From positions 213,596,120 to 213,660,119 of the forward strand of contig CM057009.1 in NCBI GenBank assembly GCA_029891345.1: a stretch of DNA of 64,000 nt, written 5' to 3'. The DNA is from Dryococelus australis. Taxonomy: Eukaryota > Arthropoda > Insecta > Phasmatodea > Phasmatidae. A program made the translations under genes and the position numbers. A model generated the notes under the pieces. It was not told where the DNA came from, made no database searches, and saw nothing but the letters and a program-made list of their open reading frames with translations. Each line of letters begins with the position of its first letter. Position 1 is the stretch's first letter. This document shows, one piece after another, positions 23,508 through 34,857 of this stretch.

Positions 23508-24140
23508 GTTTTCAGGGATCAAGTGTTACACATTTATAGGGGTGATACATGATATGAAATTGAACATATTTTATTAAGCTGCTAATATCTGTAAATGCCT
23601 CCTTAACCAAAAAAATACCATCAATAACAGCGAGTAGGGGTAGTAGGAAACCCGGCGCAACCGAACAGGGTCAGGCTTGGCATATCGTGTGCAGATTGAA
23701 GTTGTTTGTGCACTCCCCCATTTGACGCTGTTGCTGAAGGTTTCCACTGGGTGTGTTAGAAAATCAGCAATCACAGCTGCAGTAGTACATCACCATCATG
23801 TCAGGCTACACATTTACAGAGCTCTCATAATTGCATTTAGTTTATTGTGCAGCTGGTGGCAATGATAGAGAATCGGAGAGACTGTACCACGAGTGACTTC
23901 TAACAGACAGTACTGTGCATACAAAGTTCCCGTACATGTCGACCACCAATTATGGGAAATAGGTTTGCTGTACATCAAGAAGATAGATACAAGAGTGAGC
24001 AGGTCAATAACAGTACCAATCTTTAAAGAATATATTTTGGAATGATTTCATGAAACACCATCCATCAGCACATGGGCGATAATGCATGGAATTCATAACA
24101 ACAATCAATATGTTAGGTAAGTTCTCCATGAACAACTATG

Positions 24141-24441
24141 TCGGCCATAGCACGCACAGAAAATACAGGGCTCACAGGCAGTGGAATTTTCTGTAGATGT
24201 GTAATTCTGCCGATAGCTGTTGCAGCGTTGTCAACAGTCACACTTTTTACAGCACCTCATGTTTACTGATAAGTGCTTCTTTACCAGGAATAGCTTGTTC
24301 AGTACTGATAATACTGATGAATGTGTCGTTGAACACATCAACACCACATACCCAACCAGCCATCATCAGAGATTTCCAGTAAACATATGATTTGGAATAA
24401 TATTTGATAGTCAAATATTGCAGCATAATTTTCCCCAACAC
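24141..24441 (-). pseudogene. possible C-terminal exon of a nucleoside-phosphorylase-fold gene
   Basis: Frame 24441-24247 reads WVCGVDVFNDTF, like the G-V-S-x-D-x-F-x-D of PNP_UDP_1 proteins. After a stop at about 24,246 and a change of frame it continues VTVDNAATAIGRITHLQKIP and then VRAMADIVVHG, which fits the V-D-x-E-A-A-A ... I-P-F-x-x-[VI]-R-[AS]-[IL]-[SA]-D signature around the purine-binding region. Family members hydrolyse or phosphorolyse nucleosides; relatives in plants are storage proteins. The usual Glu of the signature reads Asn here, so activity is doubtful. A frameshift or an intron separates the two pieces. Confidence 0.35.
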
Positions 24442-24467
24442 CTCAATTGTAGTAAATCTTCATATTC

Positions 24468-24812
24468 ATGCGGGATTTTCTGTCAGTCCTGCTGGATGAT
24501 ATGAATCTGGATGTTCTAGAGGTCATTTGGTTTCAGTGTGATAGCACATCAGCTCGCTGTGGCCTCTGTGTACATAATCACATAGCCAAATATTTTTGTC
24601 ATAGGGGGGTTTGGGCAGGGAGGTTCTACTGTCTGGCCATTTTGCTTCGCCAACTTAACACCTTTGGACTTGTTAACGATATTCCTTTGAGTATCAGAGA
24701 ACAACTTGAGGTCAGGATTCATGTAACATTTGAGACCGTCAAGAACACACTAGCCATCTTTAATGAAGTATGCCACAACGTGATGCGGTGCTGCATAGAA
24801 TGCTTGGCATGA
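24468..24812 (+). pseudogene. C-terminal half of a mariner-type (DDE_3) transposase
   Basis: The plus frame reads LLDDMNLDVLEVIWFQCDST, matching the W-F-Q-x-D-G-A segment with the second catalytic Asp, then HNHIAKYF and a GVWAG-type stretch. The family's P-x-S-P-D-L-x-P-x-D block holding the third acidic residue has been replaced by a diverged QLNTFGLVNDI. The last third (IREQLEVRIHVTFETVKNT ... VMRCCIECL) keeps the helical end of these transposases. Single open frame, but catalytic residues are changed. Confidence 0.55.
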
Positions 24813-25099
24813 GGAAGAGATATTTTTGAACAATCGATGCACGCTCTCTCCTCACATAATGAACCAAATTAACAATACTGATACGTACACACCTTTCTTA
24901 CAACCTGATTGCATATTCTTCCTGTGGGTTTACCTACTATATCTGTTCACAATTATCGCCGGTTTGGGTCTCAGGAGGCATTTATGGACATAGTTGCCTT
25001 ATTAAAATATGTTTTCTCTCGTCTTATGAACCACCCCTTCAATGTTAACACTTACACTACGATTCACTTAGCCATAGACTACAGAATAACGTGAAATAA

Positions 25100-25806
25100 A
25101 TTAATAATACGACAAAAAAAACATTACTTTCGAGGGGGCATTTCAAGTCTGTAATGTGTTACTCACTGTTGCCCCTTCAGTGAAGGGGGAAAGGGCAATG
25201 TTGTAAATTCCAGTGGGAACCCCCATGTTTTATTTTATATTAGGATTCTTTGTCCATATATATGAAAGATTTATTACAAACCATTTTTTCGATGCATTGT
25301 AAATTGCACTATAATTGGTGCAAATTAGATTACTCTTGTTTGGCATTCTATATAACAAACTAACAAATCAATATTTAAAAGCAATTAACCTCAAATATGC
25401 ATAACTGAAACTTTGGTGTTGTGATTTATGAAAAGGTAAACAACACGCAATATACCGGGACAATCTGAAATCCCTAATGATTTTATCGGAGGTCACATGC
25501 TTTTATTAGTTCCAGTATTAAAACCTGCATACGAAATATACCAGAAAAAATTGAAATTCCTAATTTTTTTTTATTGAAGGTCACATGATTTTAGTAGCTC
25601 CAATTTTGAAACCTGTCCACGAGAACTTATTCTACACTATGGAAACAAGCAATAAAAGTTTCAGCATTAAAAAATATTCAATAAATATTTATCAGTCAAC
25701 TAAAATACGATCACTCTGGTATATAAATGTTCAAACGCCTTTGAAGAAACTATATTAACATGTATTCTTTCATACTAATAAACGTTATCGAGAACCTGAA
25801 GAGTTC
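25100..25806. other. gene-free stretch
   Basis: AT-rich. A phrase ACCxGAxAAxxTGAAATxCCTAAT...GGTCACATG..TTTTA.TAG.TCCA occurs twice, at about 25,455-25,515 and 25,538-25,600, a short tandem repeat. Confidence 0.5.
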
Positions 25807-25808
25807 TA

Positions 25809-26520
25809 CAGCATGTTACAAAATTGCATATCAATATTCCGGGGAAACATTACGCTCATCTGGAGGATGAAAAAAGATTATATGAACATAGGTACGCAAA
25901 TGCTTCGTTTCTTTACTACAGCCCGTAATACATAACGTACAACATATGGCTCGCGGACTGGATTATGTTACAATGGAATGCCATCGCAGCTTTCGTTTGC
26001 ATGGTACGTGACACCTCACACTATGACACTACACCTAGAACACTAGGAACTGCATAGGAATTAGTTACACGTGTGTGAAAGCTTATCGTCGGTACTAAAA
26101 GAAAAGGTTCAAAATGCCTTCCATCAGCACGAACACATGCGTCAACCCGCCGTTGCATGGATACCCGGATGCGTTGATGAATCCCTGGAAGTTTCCTGAT
26201 TGTTTCGCAACCCGCCAAAGGTGCCCACATCATCCACTAGGGTTGCATACACACATGCCTTTAAATGTCCCCATACATCAAAGTCGAGTGGATTCAAATC
26301 AGGGCTCCTCGGGGGCTGGTATGGAGCTGCCAATTACAGCCGCGATGGTATTCCACAGTAATATGATCCAGACCGCGGGATATACACTGTACGTTATATA
26401 TTACGGGCTGTAGTTATGAAACGAAGCGTTTGCAGACCTGTGTTCATATAACATTTTTTTATCCTCCAGATGTGAGTAAAGTTTCCTCGAAGCATTGACA
26501 TACAATTTTGCAATATCCTG
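25809..26520 (-). mobile_element. compact Tc1/mariner-type element with ~130-bp terminal inverted repeats
   Basis: The left arm (25,809-25,940) matches the reverse complement of the right arm (26,388-26,520) at roughly 80% or better by eye. Both arms start CAG and are bordered by TA (25,807-25,808 and 26,521-26,522), the target duplication of the Tc1/mariner superfamily. Only a C-terminal transposase piece remains inside, so the element is an internally deleted, non-autonomous copy. Its length is 712 bases. Confidence 0.8.
26021..26333 (-). pseudogene. transposase C-terminal fragment (DDE_3 type)
   Basis: Frame 26333-26142 starts at PYQPPRSPDLNPLDFDVWGH, the block of mariner-like transposases that carries the third acidic residue, followed by LK-x-x-V-Y. 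The overlapping frame 26233-26021 continues in another register with RRVDACVRADGRHFEPFL, the usual end (R-R-x-x-x-C-[IV]-x-x-x-G-x-H-F-E). A frameshift lies at about 26,200. The rest of the transposase is deleted. Confidence 0.7.
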
Positions 26521-26529
26521 TACTTAAGA

Positions 26530-26890
26530 AATAAAATAAAATAAAATACAAATATTCTCAATTTAGTTAACTTTGGATTTGTTTTAACAGTTTCGTAATA
26601 ATATTAGCAGTGACCAAATTTATGTACTAATACTCGTAATCGGCTCTTAACCAGAAGCCCAATAAACGCTTCTATACGAAAATTCGAAAAACTTTTTTTA
26701 GTGTTTTAAAATAGTCAGTATGAATAATAATTTCGGAGTATAAAAGTTAGATATTAATAATATATTCCCAACAGCCGACTACCGGTAATCGTGGTGTATA
26801 AGCTTTACAACAATTCCGTGATTAAGTTAACATTATTACAAAAATAACTTTATAAAAACTGTCGCTGTTAGTATTTATTTCGTGATATAC
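26530..26890. other. gene-free stretch, probable intron
   Basis: AT-rich, nothing recognised; includes AATAAAATAAAATAAAAT at 26,529-26,547. Confidence 0.4.
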
Positions 26891-26939
26891 AATCTTGCAT
26901 GTAGTGATAATGTATCGGGGTTCTAAATGTTCGTTTCAG

Positions 26940-27105
26940 CTGTGGGTATTAGATGCCAAGAAGATGGATACGACAAGGCCAAAATGGACTGCAGCTCAAG
27001 TTACAGTTGAAGCTAGTACAGATTTTCGACTTTTGTTGGAGGGTCAGGCAACAAATGGAGGTTTTGCTGTGGACGACTTTTCATTTTCGGGAGGCGCATG
27101 TTCAA
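26940..27105 (+). CDS. host exon encoding the end of a MAM domain
   Basis: A TTCGTTTCAG acceptor ends at 26,939 and a GTAAGTATG donor starts at 27,106, giving a 166-base exon. It is read in the frame LWVLDAKKMDTTRPKWTAAQ, then VEASTDFRLLLEGQAT and GGFAVDDFSFSGGAC. This fits the C-terminal part of the MAM domain (W-x-x-A-Q-V ... F-x-x-x-x-E-G ... A-[VI]-D-D-[FI]-x-[FL] ... G-x-C). MAM domains sit in the extracellular part of adhesive or processing proteins such as receptor tyrosine phosphatases, meprins and MAM/LDLR-class-A proteins; I cannot tell which. The exon starts in phase 0 and ends in phase 1. No second exon recognised nearby, so introns must be long. Confidence 0.75.
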
Positions 27106-27110
27106 GTAAG

Positions 27111-30044
27111 TATGCATTTTTAAAAGAATATATTTGTCTACACATTTAATTTGCAAGTTTCATTGAAATTTGTGTAGCTTAATGTTGAATACAATTGGTC
27201 ACTTTGCGTTAACTACTCAAGCAAAGGACAATATTACCTGTAGCGCGAAAACACTTTTGTTTCCTTTCCAACTATCATCACTGTAATATATTAGGAAAAA
27301 AATCTGTATGACAGCAGAATGATTAAAAATACCTATAAATTAAGATAAACGCTCAGAAGTCAGAAAAGGTACTCAGATTTGAATGAAACATTTACAGTGA
27401 GCTGCTATACCACTACGAGACCGAATGAAAAATGCAATTCTATTTTCATCTACTGGACAAGTGTTCAGATGTTTGGCGACATTAGTGTTCCGCTGCACTT
27501 CCATCAAATAACTGTACAATTCGTCCAGATATCTTGGATTTCGTTCCTGCCATTATTTTCATACTTTCATGTAGTCCCACTAAGTCGAAAGAGGGTTTTA
27601 AGTTAGGTATTTGCAGGCCATTCCATGTGAATGCTCTTGAATGTTCGTAATGCCAATTAGTCATATTTGTCGCCCTGCGAATGCGATATTTGCGATTTTG
27701 GAACACAGGAACACGAGTGATAAATTCGCAGGCAAAAATATGAGCAAAATTTAAAACTACGTTTTTCAGCAGCTCAATATTGCCATAAAGAATGTATATA
27801 ACCGTACTCATATAGGTAGAAACAAGATTTATGTTTTGTTCCGGTAGCTCGCCGAAATATGGAAACAGTATTCCAGCTTTCCACCCTTCAGTGTAAACTT
27901 TCCTAAAAGCAGACACTCCCCCCACCCCCCTCCCCACCACCCAAGGTGTCGTAAAGTGGTAAGGGGATAGAGTTTGAGAATGCTGCAACTTGCTATTGTT
28001 TTTCTCTCTCTGTATTTTTGGGAAACAATTTGTCTTTTATAAACTAGCGCAGCTAAAAATACAAAATATTAAGATACAATAATAACTGACCCTCATAGTC
28101 ACAAAAATAAAAAAAAAATTACCAAAAAATACTATAAAAAATTTTATGTGCCAACCCTTAATATACTAATGTAATTTTAAACATTATATTATAAATTAAA
28201 TACAACAATACAAATCCCCATAAAAATGAAACCTGTATTTCAACTACATGTTGGGAAATGTCCTCCTTTCCCCCCACTGGCGTAACAAAGTTACACATCC
28301 TTACTGATTATTATAGTCCCTCTCTGCTTCTCTCCCACCCCCCCCCCCCCCTTGTAATCAAGGCAGGGTACCAGTCCTTATATTTCTTCTGTCGTGCTCT
28401 CTAGAACATTTTCAGACAGCCAAACAATGTAGAAGGTACTCCTCAATGACGTCACATGTGGCGCACATGTTCCATGAATGTCTAGGGTAATTGCTTGGGG
28501 GGCTTGAGGGGGGAAGGGTAAGAGAGATCCGATGACGAAGCGAGCAATTCGTGTCTCTTTGCCCACTAAAACAAAAAACTTTTGAGTAGAAGTGAGCAAT
28601 GGCCTCTTGCACACCAATCTGCTGTATATGTTCAGAACATGCAGTTTCTTGTGGAAAATTATTTAAAAAGTTGGTTGCGAATAATTTGTTGGTATTGGTT
28701 TCTTGTAGCGATTTTTACCTGGAATCGGTACAAGTTTTATTCATAAACCATTTGATATACTGGCCGTTCCTAACTTTTAGTGTCATCTATCAGCCGCAAT
28801 TTCGACGGGAATTTCATCTGTATCGGGATTTTGTGACTGCTGGTGTGGTCGTATACTGTATCAGTGTATGCATCGATACACCTACAAATTCTGCTATTTC
28901 GTTTGCACTATGGACGTTAACATTTGACAAAATGCAATCTCTCCATTTTGCTGGACATTAACATCTGCCTTGCGACCCACTTTCCAAAAATTTAAAAAGA
29001 CGTTCACTGCACGCTCTGCAGCACGAATCCCATTACACCGGTGATTACAGTCTGATGATCCTTGTGGTATGTCAGTTGCAAGTACACTTTAAACCTGCAA
29101 GGTGGCTTATGTTCGGTTCAGACGGTTATTATTCATATTCTTTACTTAAGTCCTATAGACCTTCTGGTAAACAGACTTACAATGTTGTAATTCGTTGGTA
29201 AGAAATAAAATATTTTGTTCTCTGTTAAATTCAAATAGCAAAAACAACTGAAACTGTCTATATACTACCTGACCATTACTCACCCGAAACCTCTAGTAAT
29301 GGAATGGTCTAACAAGGGGCGAATATGTTGTCAATAATAGTCTGTCTTTCGCTGCGATATCAAACTCCGCTCTACGAATAATACTTCCCACCAGTTTGAA
29401 AATGATGTTTGTAGTAATTTCGAAAAATTGTTCCCCCAACACATGATGAACAGCTCTATGGTGTTCTGTATTGGGGGGGGGGGGGTACGAATTCGAATTA
29501 TTTGTTATGACTTTCAAACACATACGAAGTTTTTCGAAAGGTGTTAAGTAGAAGTGAAATCTGAGATCATCCACCCCTTATACCAATGAAACTTAATGAT
29601 AATATTTGCTTTATGGACTGGAGAACTGCAATATTCAAAATATAATGAGTAAACTCCAAATGGTCATCACAATGTGAATATTGTTGAGTTATGGGAAACT
29701 GCTCCATAAGAATTTAGGAATAAAGTTGCTGAAACCAGTTGATCAAAACCATACCACGAAAACTGGAACATCATAATCCAAACGTCTCTAAAATTTTAAG
29801 TAGTAACAAAGAGAATCTTTAAACAATGAATACCACGTAGTTACAATGCCCACAATCAGACCACTACAATATTCAGCATGGTTCGTCACCACACAAAGGA
29901 GCTCTTCAGTTAGGTGGTATTCCTTGTAGTGATCTTAAACTTACTGGCTGCAGATCGTCCATGGTATCTAAAAGTAGCAACAACCCTGTCGATGATAGGA
30001 TTATTCCCAGCGAATTCAACACCGAGTGAATATCTGTTAGCTTT
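27111..30044. other. no supported gene; long unrecognised frames
   Basis: Includes a 168-residue minus frame at 27,988-27,482 (aromatic-rich, unrecognised) and frames at 28,378-28,961 on both strands, none with motifs I can name. C and G runs lie at about 28,337-28,351 and 29,475-29,487. Probably intron with decayed mobile elements. Confidence 0.4.
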
Positions 30045-32737
30045 GAAGTCTGCCAGCCGGCTGAGCTCTGAGGAGTGTTACTAGTAGCATATACATGTTG
30101 ACCTTTGAGCAATAGTGGCATAAGGGATGCATGTTGCCTCTTGAAAGTCTGAGTTTGGTCTGAACTGGGAAGCCTTGTGAGGGAATGGAGGGAGGGAAAG
30201 AGAGCAGAAGATGAGGTCTATCATCTTCTAAGTCTGAGGATTGTATGTGCCAGAATGGTTGGCGAAGGGAAAGAGTGGGCGTGGGCAGCGGCAGAGGTCC
30301 GTTCCGGTCAGAGATCAGTGGAGGCATGAGCTGTGAGGGTGGGTGATGGGAAGGAGTGGGAGACAGCAGCAGGGCACATCTATCTAAGATGCAGGATGTT
30401 GAAAGACTGAGCTGGAATGGGTGTCGCGGATAGGGAGGGGTAAAGAGCAGCAAGGCACAGCTGTGTAGGATGCAGGTTGTTGAGAGACTGAGCTGGGATT
30501 GTGGATTAGGTGAGGGAGGGGGAGAGAGAAACAGAGCAGGTCCGTCGTTTAAGTTTGAGGACTTAATGAGCTGGTAAGGTGAATGAGTGGAGGGAGGGGG
30601 ATGGGAGAGGGGCACACGTCCATCGACCCCGAAGTTTGAGAACTGAATGAGCTGGGATGGTTGATGAGGTGTAGGAGGGGTTTTTTGGGAGCAGGCACAT
30701 GTCCATCTTTGTTGATATTTGAATGAAAACTGAGCTCTGGAGCATCATAGATGTTAATTTTTCAATGTCTGGCGAGCAACTGAGGCCGGAATTGTGCAAT
30801 TTGAGAATTGTAATAAACCAATGTTTGAAAATAACAAGATACACAAATATAGCATTTGAAGTGAATAATTATAATTGAACAAATTACAACCACCGAAACA
30901 TTAAATAACTGTGAAATACACAACACTAAATAAGCCCCGAAAAAATAATTTACCAACGAAACATAATATAAAGCAACAAGACGACTTGCCATTTAAAGAA
31001 ATACAACTACGCAAAACAAGTACTAACCACACACAACAAAAATAAAAGATTTACCAATGAATTATTAAGTATACTGAAATATATAACTACACAAATCAAT
31101 TACAAGCACATGCAACGAGATGAACTACCATTTAAATATATCACAAGGAACAAATTACCAATTAAATATTATAATTCTCCAAGACCGACACTAATACTAA
31201 TTAAGCTGAACAAAAAACGATTTTTCCATGAAACATTAAATAAAATCGGACATTAATTACAAAAAAATGAAGCATGCACAACGAGAAACTAATTAAACAA
31301 TAAGAAACGATTATCCTAATTGCACATCTACACCATCTCGTACTGTAATATTACTAAATTACGTTTTAATTTATAAAAACTCTGTTTCAGTAAAGTTTCT
31401 TATAACATATCCCGTCCTGTATAGCTACTTTCCCATCATTTATGAAAAAATGTGTTAAAAATATACCCCAAGTAAAGTGTACATTTTCTCAAGGAAACAA
31501 AGATACCATTCATTGCAAACGAATATGTTACTACCCACACACAGCAATTTAAGGAACACCTCACGTCTTATCCCACAGGCCTAACGTGCTGTGCTGACCC
31601 GAATAACGCCAGCCCGGGCCGGTCCTGCGATGTGCACCTCACATCACCGTCATCAGCTCTCATAACCTCGCTCCCGTGCTGTCATGCCCCCACTCATTCC
31701 AACACAAAGAGCAAATAACAGCATTTATTATGCTTAATGAATACATGTTTTGTTTTATAAAAAGTTTTATAAATCAAGATACGAACAAAACAATCAATTC
31801 CCCCTTATGTGTGTTATAGCATTCAGTTGCGTGTAAGTTGTAAAAATCAATTAATAAAAATTAAATTTACGAATAAAGCCATTAATTCCCATTCCTATGT
31901 GTTACAGTGTGTAGTTGTGTAAGTTTTATATTACTGTTCCATGACATGATATTATGTTCAAATAGTGTTAAAACGTATGACACTTTTGTGTTAGCTGTGT
32001 AATGAGTTCATTATTAATAAGTTCTCATTATATTCTTTTATACACAGTGTTGTCTGCAGTTATGTTACGAGCGAGAGATCAGCAGGCTATATATTCAACT
32101 CTGCCTTTCGCCGTTATCCACTCCTACTCGCACAGAGACAGCGGGCACAAGGCTTCGCCAACAGTCATCTCCCTCACACCCTAGCACGTCCACTTTAGGG
32201 CGTTGGCTACACACGTTTATTCCGTTTAGAAAAACTTTAGGAATTCGAATATCCGTTTTAAGCAATATCACGTCATAATTACAGTGTAAATGCTAGTAAA
32301 AATATCACGTATTTAGAAAAGACAATAATTTCCAAAACTACTCAATGTTAACACCGCAAGTCAGACCAAAACATGTATATTTTTTTCCGGATATGAAAAA
32401 AACTCGCATTTGTTATATTTTGCTGTAAACACAACTTTACAAATTACAAATTTCACACTGTAATAAGTGGTGTTACAATTCACCTGAACATAACAATCAA
32501 TTGCATAACAATTAAATCGCCTCGGAAATATTAGTTCGAAAAACATAACATTTCCATACAAGTCTATTTAAACCCCCAACCCGTATAAAAGGATAAGCTA
32601 TTTAGCATTCTCACACAATGTGTTTTGGAGATTCCGATTTATGATACTAGTCAGTTGTGTTGCCCCATCTTGTGTAACCAATGGAAGAAACCTTATTCGT
32701 GAAGTGTTACTACAGTCAGTAGTGTACATCTTATTGG
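30045..32737 (+). repeat. left terminal inverted repeat of the 20-kb element
   Basis: About 2.7 kb, matched along its whole length by 47,786-50,297 inverted. Landmarks found in both arms: GAAGTCTGCCAGCCG at the tip, GATGCATGTTGCCTCTTG, CAATTTGAGAATTGTAATAAAC, TCATTTATGAAAAAATGTGT, TCTCATAACCTCGCTCCC, AAGTCAGACCAAAACATGTA and TTGGAGATTCCGATTTAT near the inner end. Identity varies around 80-90% in the stretches I compared. Minus-strand open frames inside (for example 192 residues at 30,615-30,037) are Pro/Ser-rich shadows of the subterminal tandem repeats. Confidence 0.85.
30120..30710. repeat. subterminal tandem repeats in the left TIR
   Basis: About six to seven imperfect copies of an ~85-base unit: (A/G)CTGAGCTGGGATGG...GGAGGGGGAGAGAGCAG...GGCACAxxTCxx. 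The right TIR holds the same unit in inverse orientation at about 49,985-50,200 but with fewer copies, about three or four. Confidence 0.7.
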
Positions 32738-33147
32738 ACTGTGCTTGCATGTACATGTAAAATGCGTATTTTACTCGTAGCATAGACCATCTATCTGTGT
32801 AACACGTAGATTTGCCAGGCATCCTGCAGCAGCAGCATGCAGATCTCGTTAGTAACCGTGTATATGCTTGAACATGTAACGGAAAACCGTATCATCTTTA
32901 ACAAGTTTATTGTACGTGTTTATTATGACATTCCCTTAGTAGAAATGTTTATGTAAAATTGGTTCTGTGAATGGACCAATAATATTAATAATTACGTGTC
33001 CCCCCTGTGGTACTCGCAAACTCTCGTATATGACCGACACAGATTAGTTAAACAGTTTTTAGTCAAATATTTTGTTACCATTTGTATCTCGATTGAATAA
33101 CCTTTGAAAAATATAACTGATAATCGTATAATTGTGTAAATTAAAAA
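32738..33147. other. gene-free stretch inside the 20-kb element
   Basis: Begins where the TIR match ends. No supportable gene. Confidence 0.4.
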
Positions 33148-33480
33148 TAATATGTAAATGTTGAAGGCCTGTGGTTGGGCTATTGAATTTAAATGTGTGT
33201 TCCCCCCTTTTGTTAGAGTAGTCACTTTTTTACAATACACGTTCACACACCTTAGAAAAAATAATATGTATATGTCAAAGCCCTGTGGCTGGGCTATTGA
33301 AATTAAACAAGTGTGTTCCTCCCTGTTATATCACATATTACCCTATGCGTTTACACAACTTAGAAAAAATAATATGTAAATGTCAAAGGCTTATGGTTGG
33401 GCTATTGAATTAAAACCAGTGTGTTCACCCTTGTTTTAGCACACATTACCCCACACATTTCACTTCCACAACTGCGTAAT
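33148..33480 (+). repeat. three tandem copies of a ~110-base unit encoding a CGWAIE peptide
   Basis: Copies start near 33,152, 33,266 and 33,371 with AATATGTAxATGTxxAAGGC. In one frame (33,158-33,379 and on) each copy reads M-x-K-x-[CY]-G-W-A-I-E-x-K-x-V, and the third follows a stop just before its ATG. Between copies lies a hydrophobic stretch then LRKNNM. The amino-acid pattern is kept better than the DNA between copies, which suggests past coding use. Each copy may be a small gene or an exon duplicate; no family recognised. Confidence 0.55.
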
Positions 33481-33950
33481 AATGAAATGTGGTTTCCATA
33501 CACTGAACTTCATAAGGTTCTAAAGCACATAAATAACAACACACAAACACAAATTAAATTTATTCAACTATTTATTACATACCGACTTACTTTTTTTTAT
33601 TTCATGTGTTATCCGTTATTTACACTATTAACACAAACCACCAACACTTTAAAACATATATTCGCTAGTCCAAACAAACACATATGTAGCACTTTTAAAT
33701 TGCTACCCTACATTTGCAACACTATTGCCTAAAAAACCCTAGATTCCCTAACACATATATTCTTCATTACTACACTGGAGCACTGTGGGGTGTGTTTCAT
33801 ACAAAACTAATACCATGTCTTCTTACTATGACTATTAATAAAATATATACATCCATGCGCTGTGGGGGAGGGGTGGGGGTTGTCTCATTTAAATCTAAAA
33901 ATAATAAAAATATATATACACCTGCGCACTTTGTGTTCCTGTTGTTGTCA

Positions 33951-34280
33951 TCAATCTAGATATTTTCTTGTGAAGCACACACGTCGAACATGATGGGAGG
34001 TACACGTAACACACACGTAGCACATGTAGCACACACCAATGATTGTAGGGGTTTCCAGGGTGGAGGCGTGAGGTAGCTGTAGTGAGACGATTCTGTGAGG
34101 ATGTAGGCTGTAACTTTCTTCGCTAATGATGGGATTTAGTAAACCAGTTGCATTGATGTTGTAGAAAGGTAGATTGAAGTTCTGTAGATGATGTTTACAG
34201 GAGGCACGGCCATCAGAGAGCCTTTGTGTATGAAATAGTAGGTGAAGGACGAAAGCAAGAAAGCACGAAAAAACACGCAA
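33951..34280 (-). CDS. 109-residue ORF with signal-peptide-like start, unrecognised
   Basis: Open frame starting MRVFSCFLAFVLHLLFHTQ, a hydrophobic segment that could be a signal peptide, then a hydrophilic body with one N-glycosylation sequon (NAT) and a cysteine-rich end. It lies inside the 20-kb element, pointing away from the 161-codon ORF. No motif identifies it, and the open frame could be chance. Confidence 0.25.
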   Translation of the reverse strand: MRVFSCFLAFVLHLLFHTQRLSDGRASCKHHLQNFNLPFYNINATGLLNPIISEESYSLHPHRIVSLQLPHASTLETPTIIGVCYMCYVCVTCTSHHVRRVCFTRKYLD

Positions 34281-34857
34281 TATCTTATCGCACCGACCCC
34301 TTATGAGGGGAAGGCTTGGCAGAAAGCTTATCTCCCATGTTAAATTCCAAAGCTAAATCTTTAAACGCGGCAACTCGCAGTAATACTAGGCGGTTACTCG
34401 CGAGCACAAATAACACGTACTCCTATAAGAAGCTGTATTCGCAAATTCACCCATAAAATTCGAACCACTGAACCGAATTCAGTCAAACAAACAGCAATGT
34501 CATCACAATTACTCCAGCAGTACAATTATCACAAATAAATGCGAATATGAAGCATGATTAATAATGTTACAGGATTCACAACCAACAGCCAAATACAGAA
34601 TGATATCCTTTATATTGGATCAGAAATGAACTATCAAACTACAACCTTAATACACCGCAAGGGTGTATTCCTCCTAATAAGTTCACTGTCAACTGTCAGT
34701 CACGTATCTGTGTATTTATTGATGCAGGTGCGAATTCATTTCTTTTTGTGTTATCTATGGGATGTACAGGTTGGAACTTGTTCGTGAAGTTTATAAAGGT
34801 TGTAATTTGTTCGTGTATTTCATTTCGTTCCGTGTCATTAGAGAAGACACATCAATA

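Noticed and set aside
23221..23577. 118-residue plus-strand open frame
   Set aside because: Its middle is a (CA)n(TA)n microsatellite; the flanks have no motif.
27482..27988. 168-residue minus-strand ORF as a gene
   Set aside because: No recognisable motif; lies beside C runs and decayed elements. Kept only as part of the unexplained stretch.
30041..30046. Six-base target duplication for the 20-kb element
   Set aside because: The bases flanking AGTCTG (CTTTGA left, TCGAAG right) are not the same; no duplication could be claimed.
30037..30615. 192-residue minus-strand open frame, Pro/Ser-rich
   Set aside because: It runs through the G-rich subterminal tandem repeats of the TIR and shows only repeat-derived composition; the right arm does not keep it open.
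34762..34857. Earlier in-frame start for the 161-codon ORF
   Set aside because: The extra 32 codons are hydrophobic and match the surrounding non-coding composition, while the basic coding-like protein begins at 34,858.
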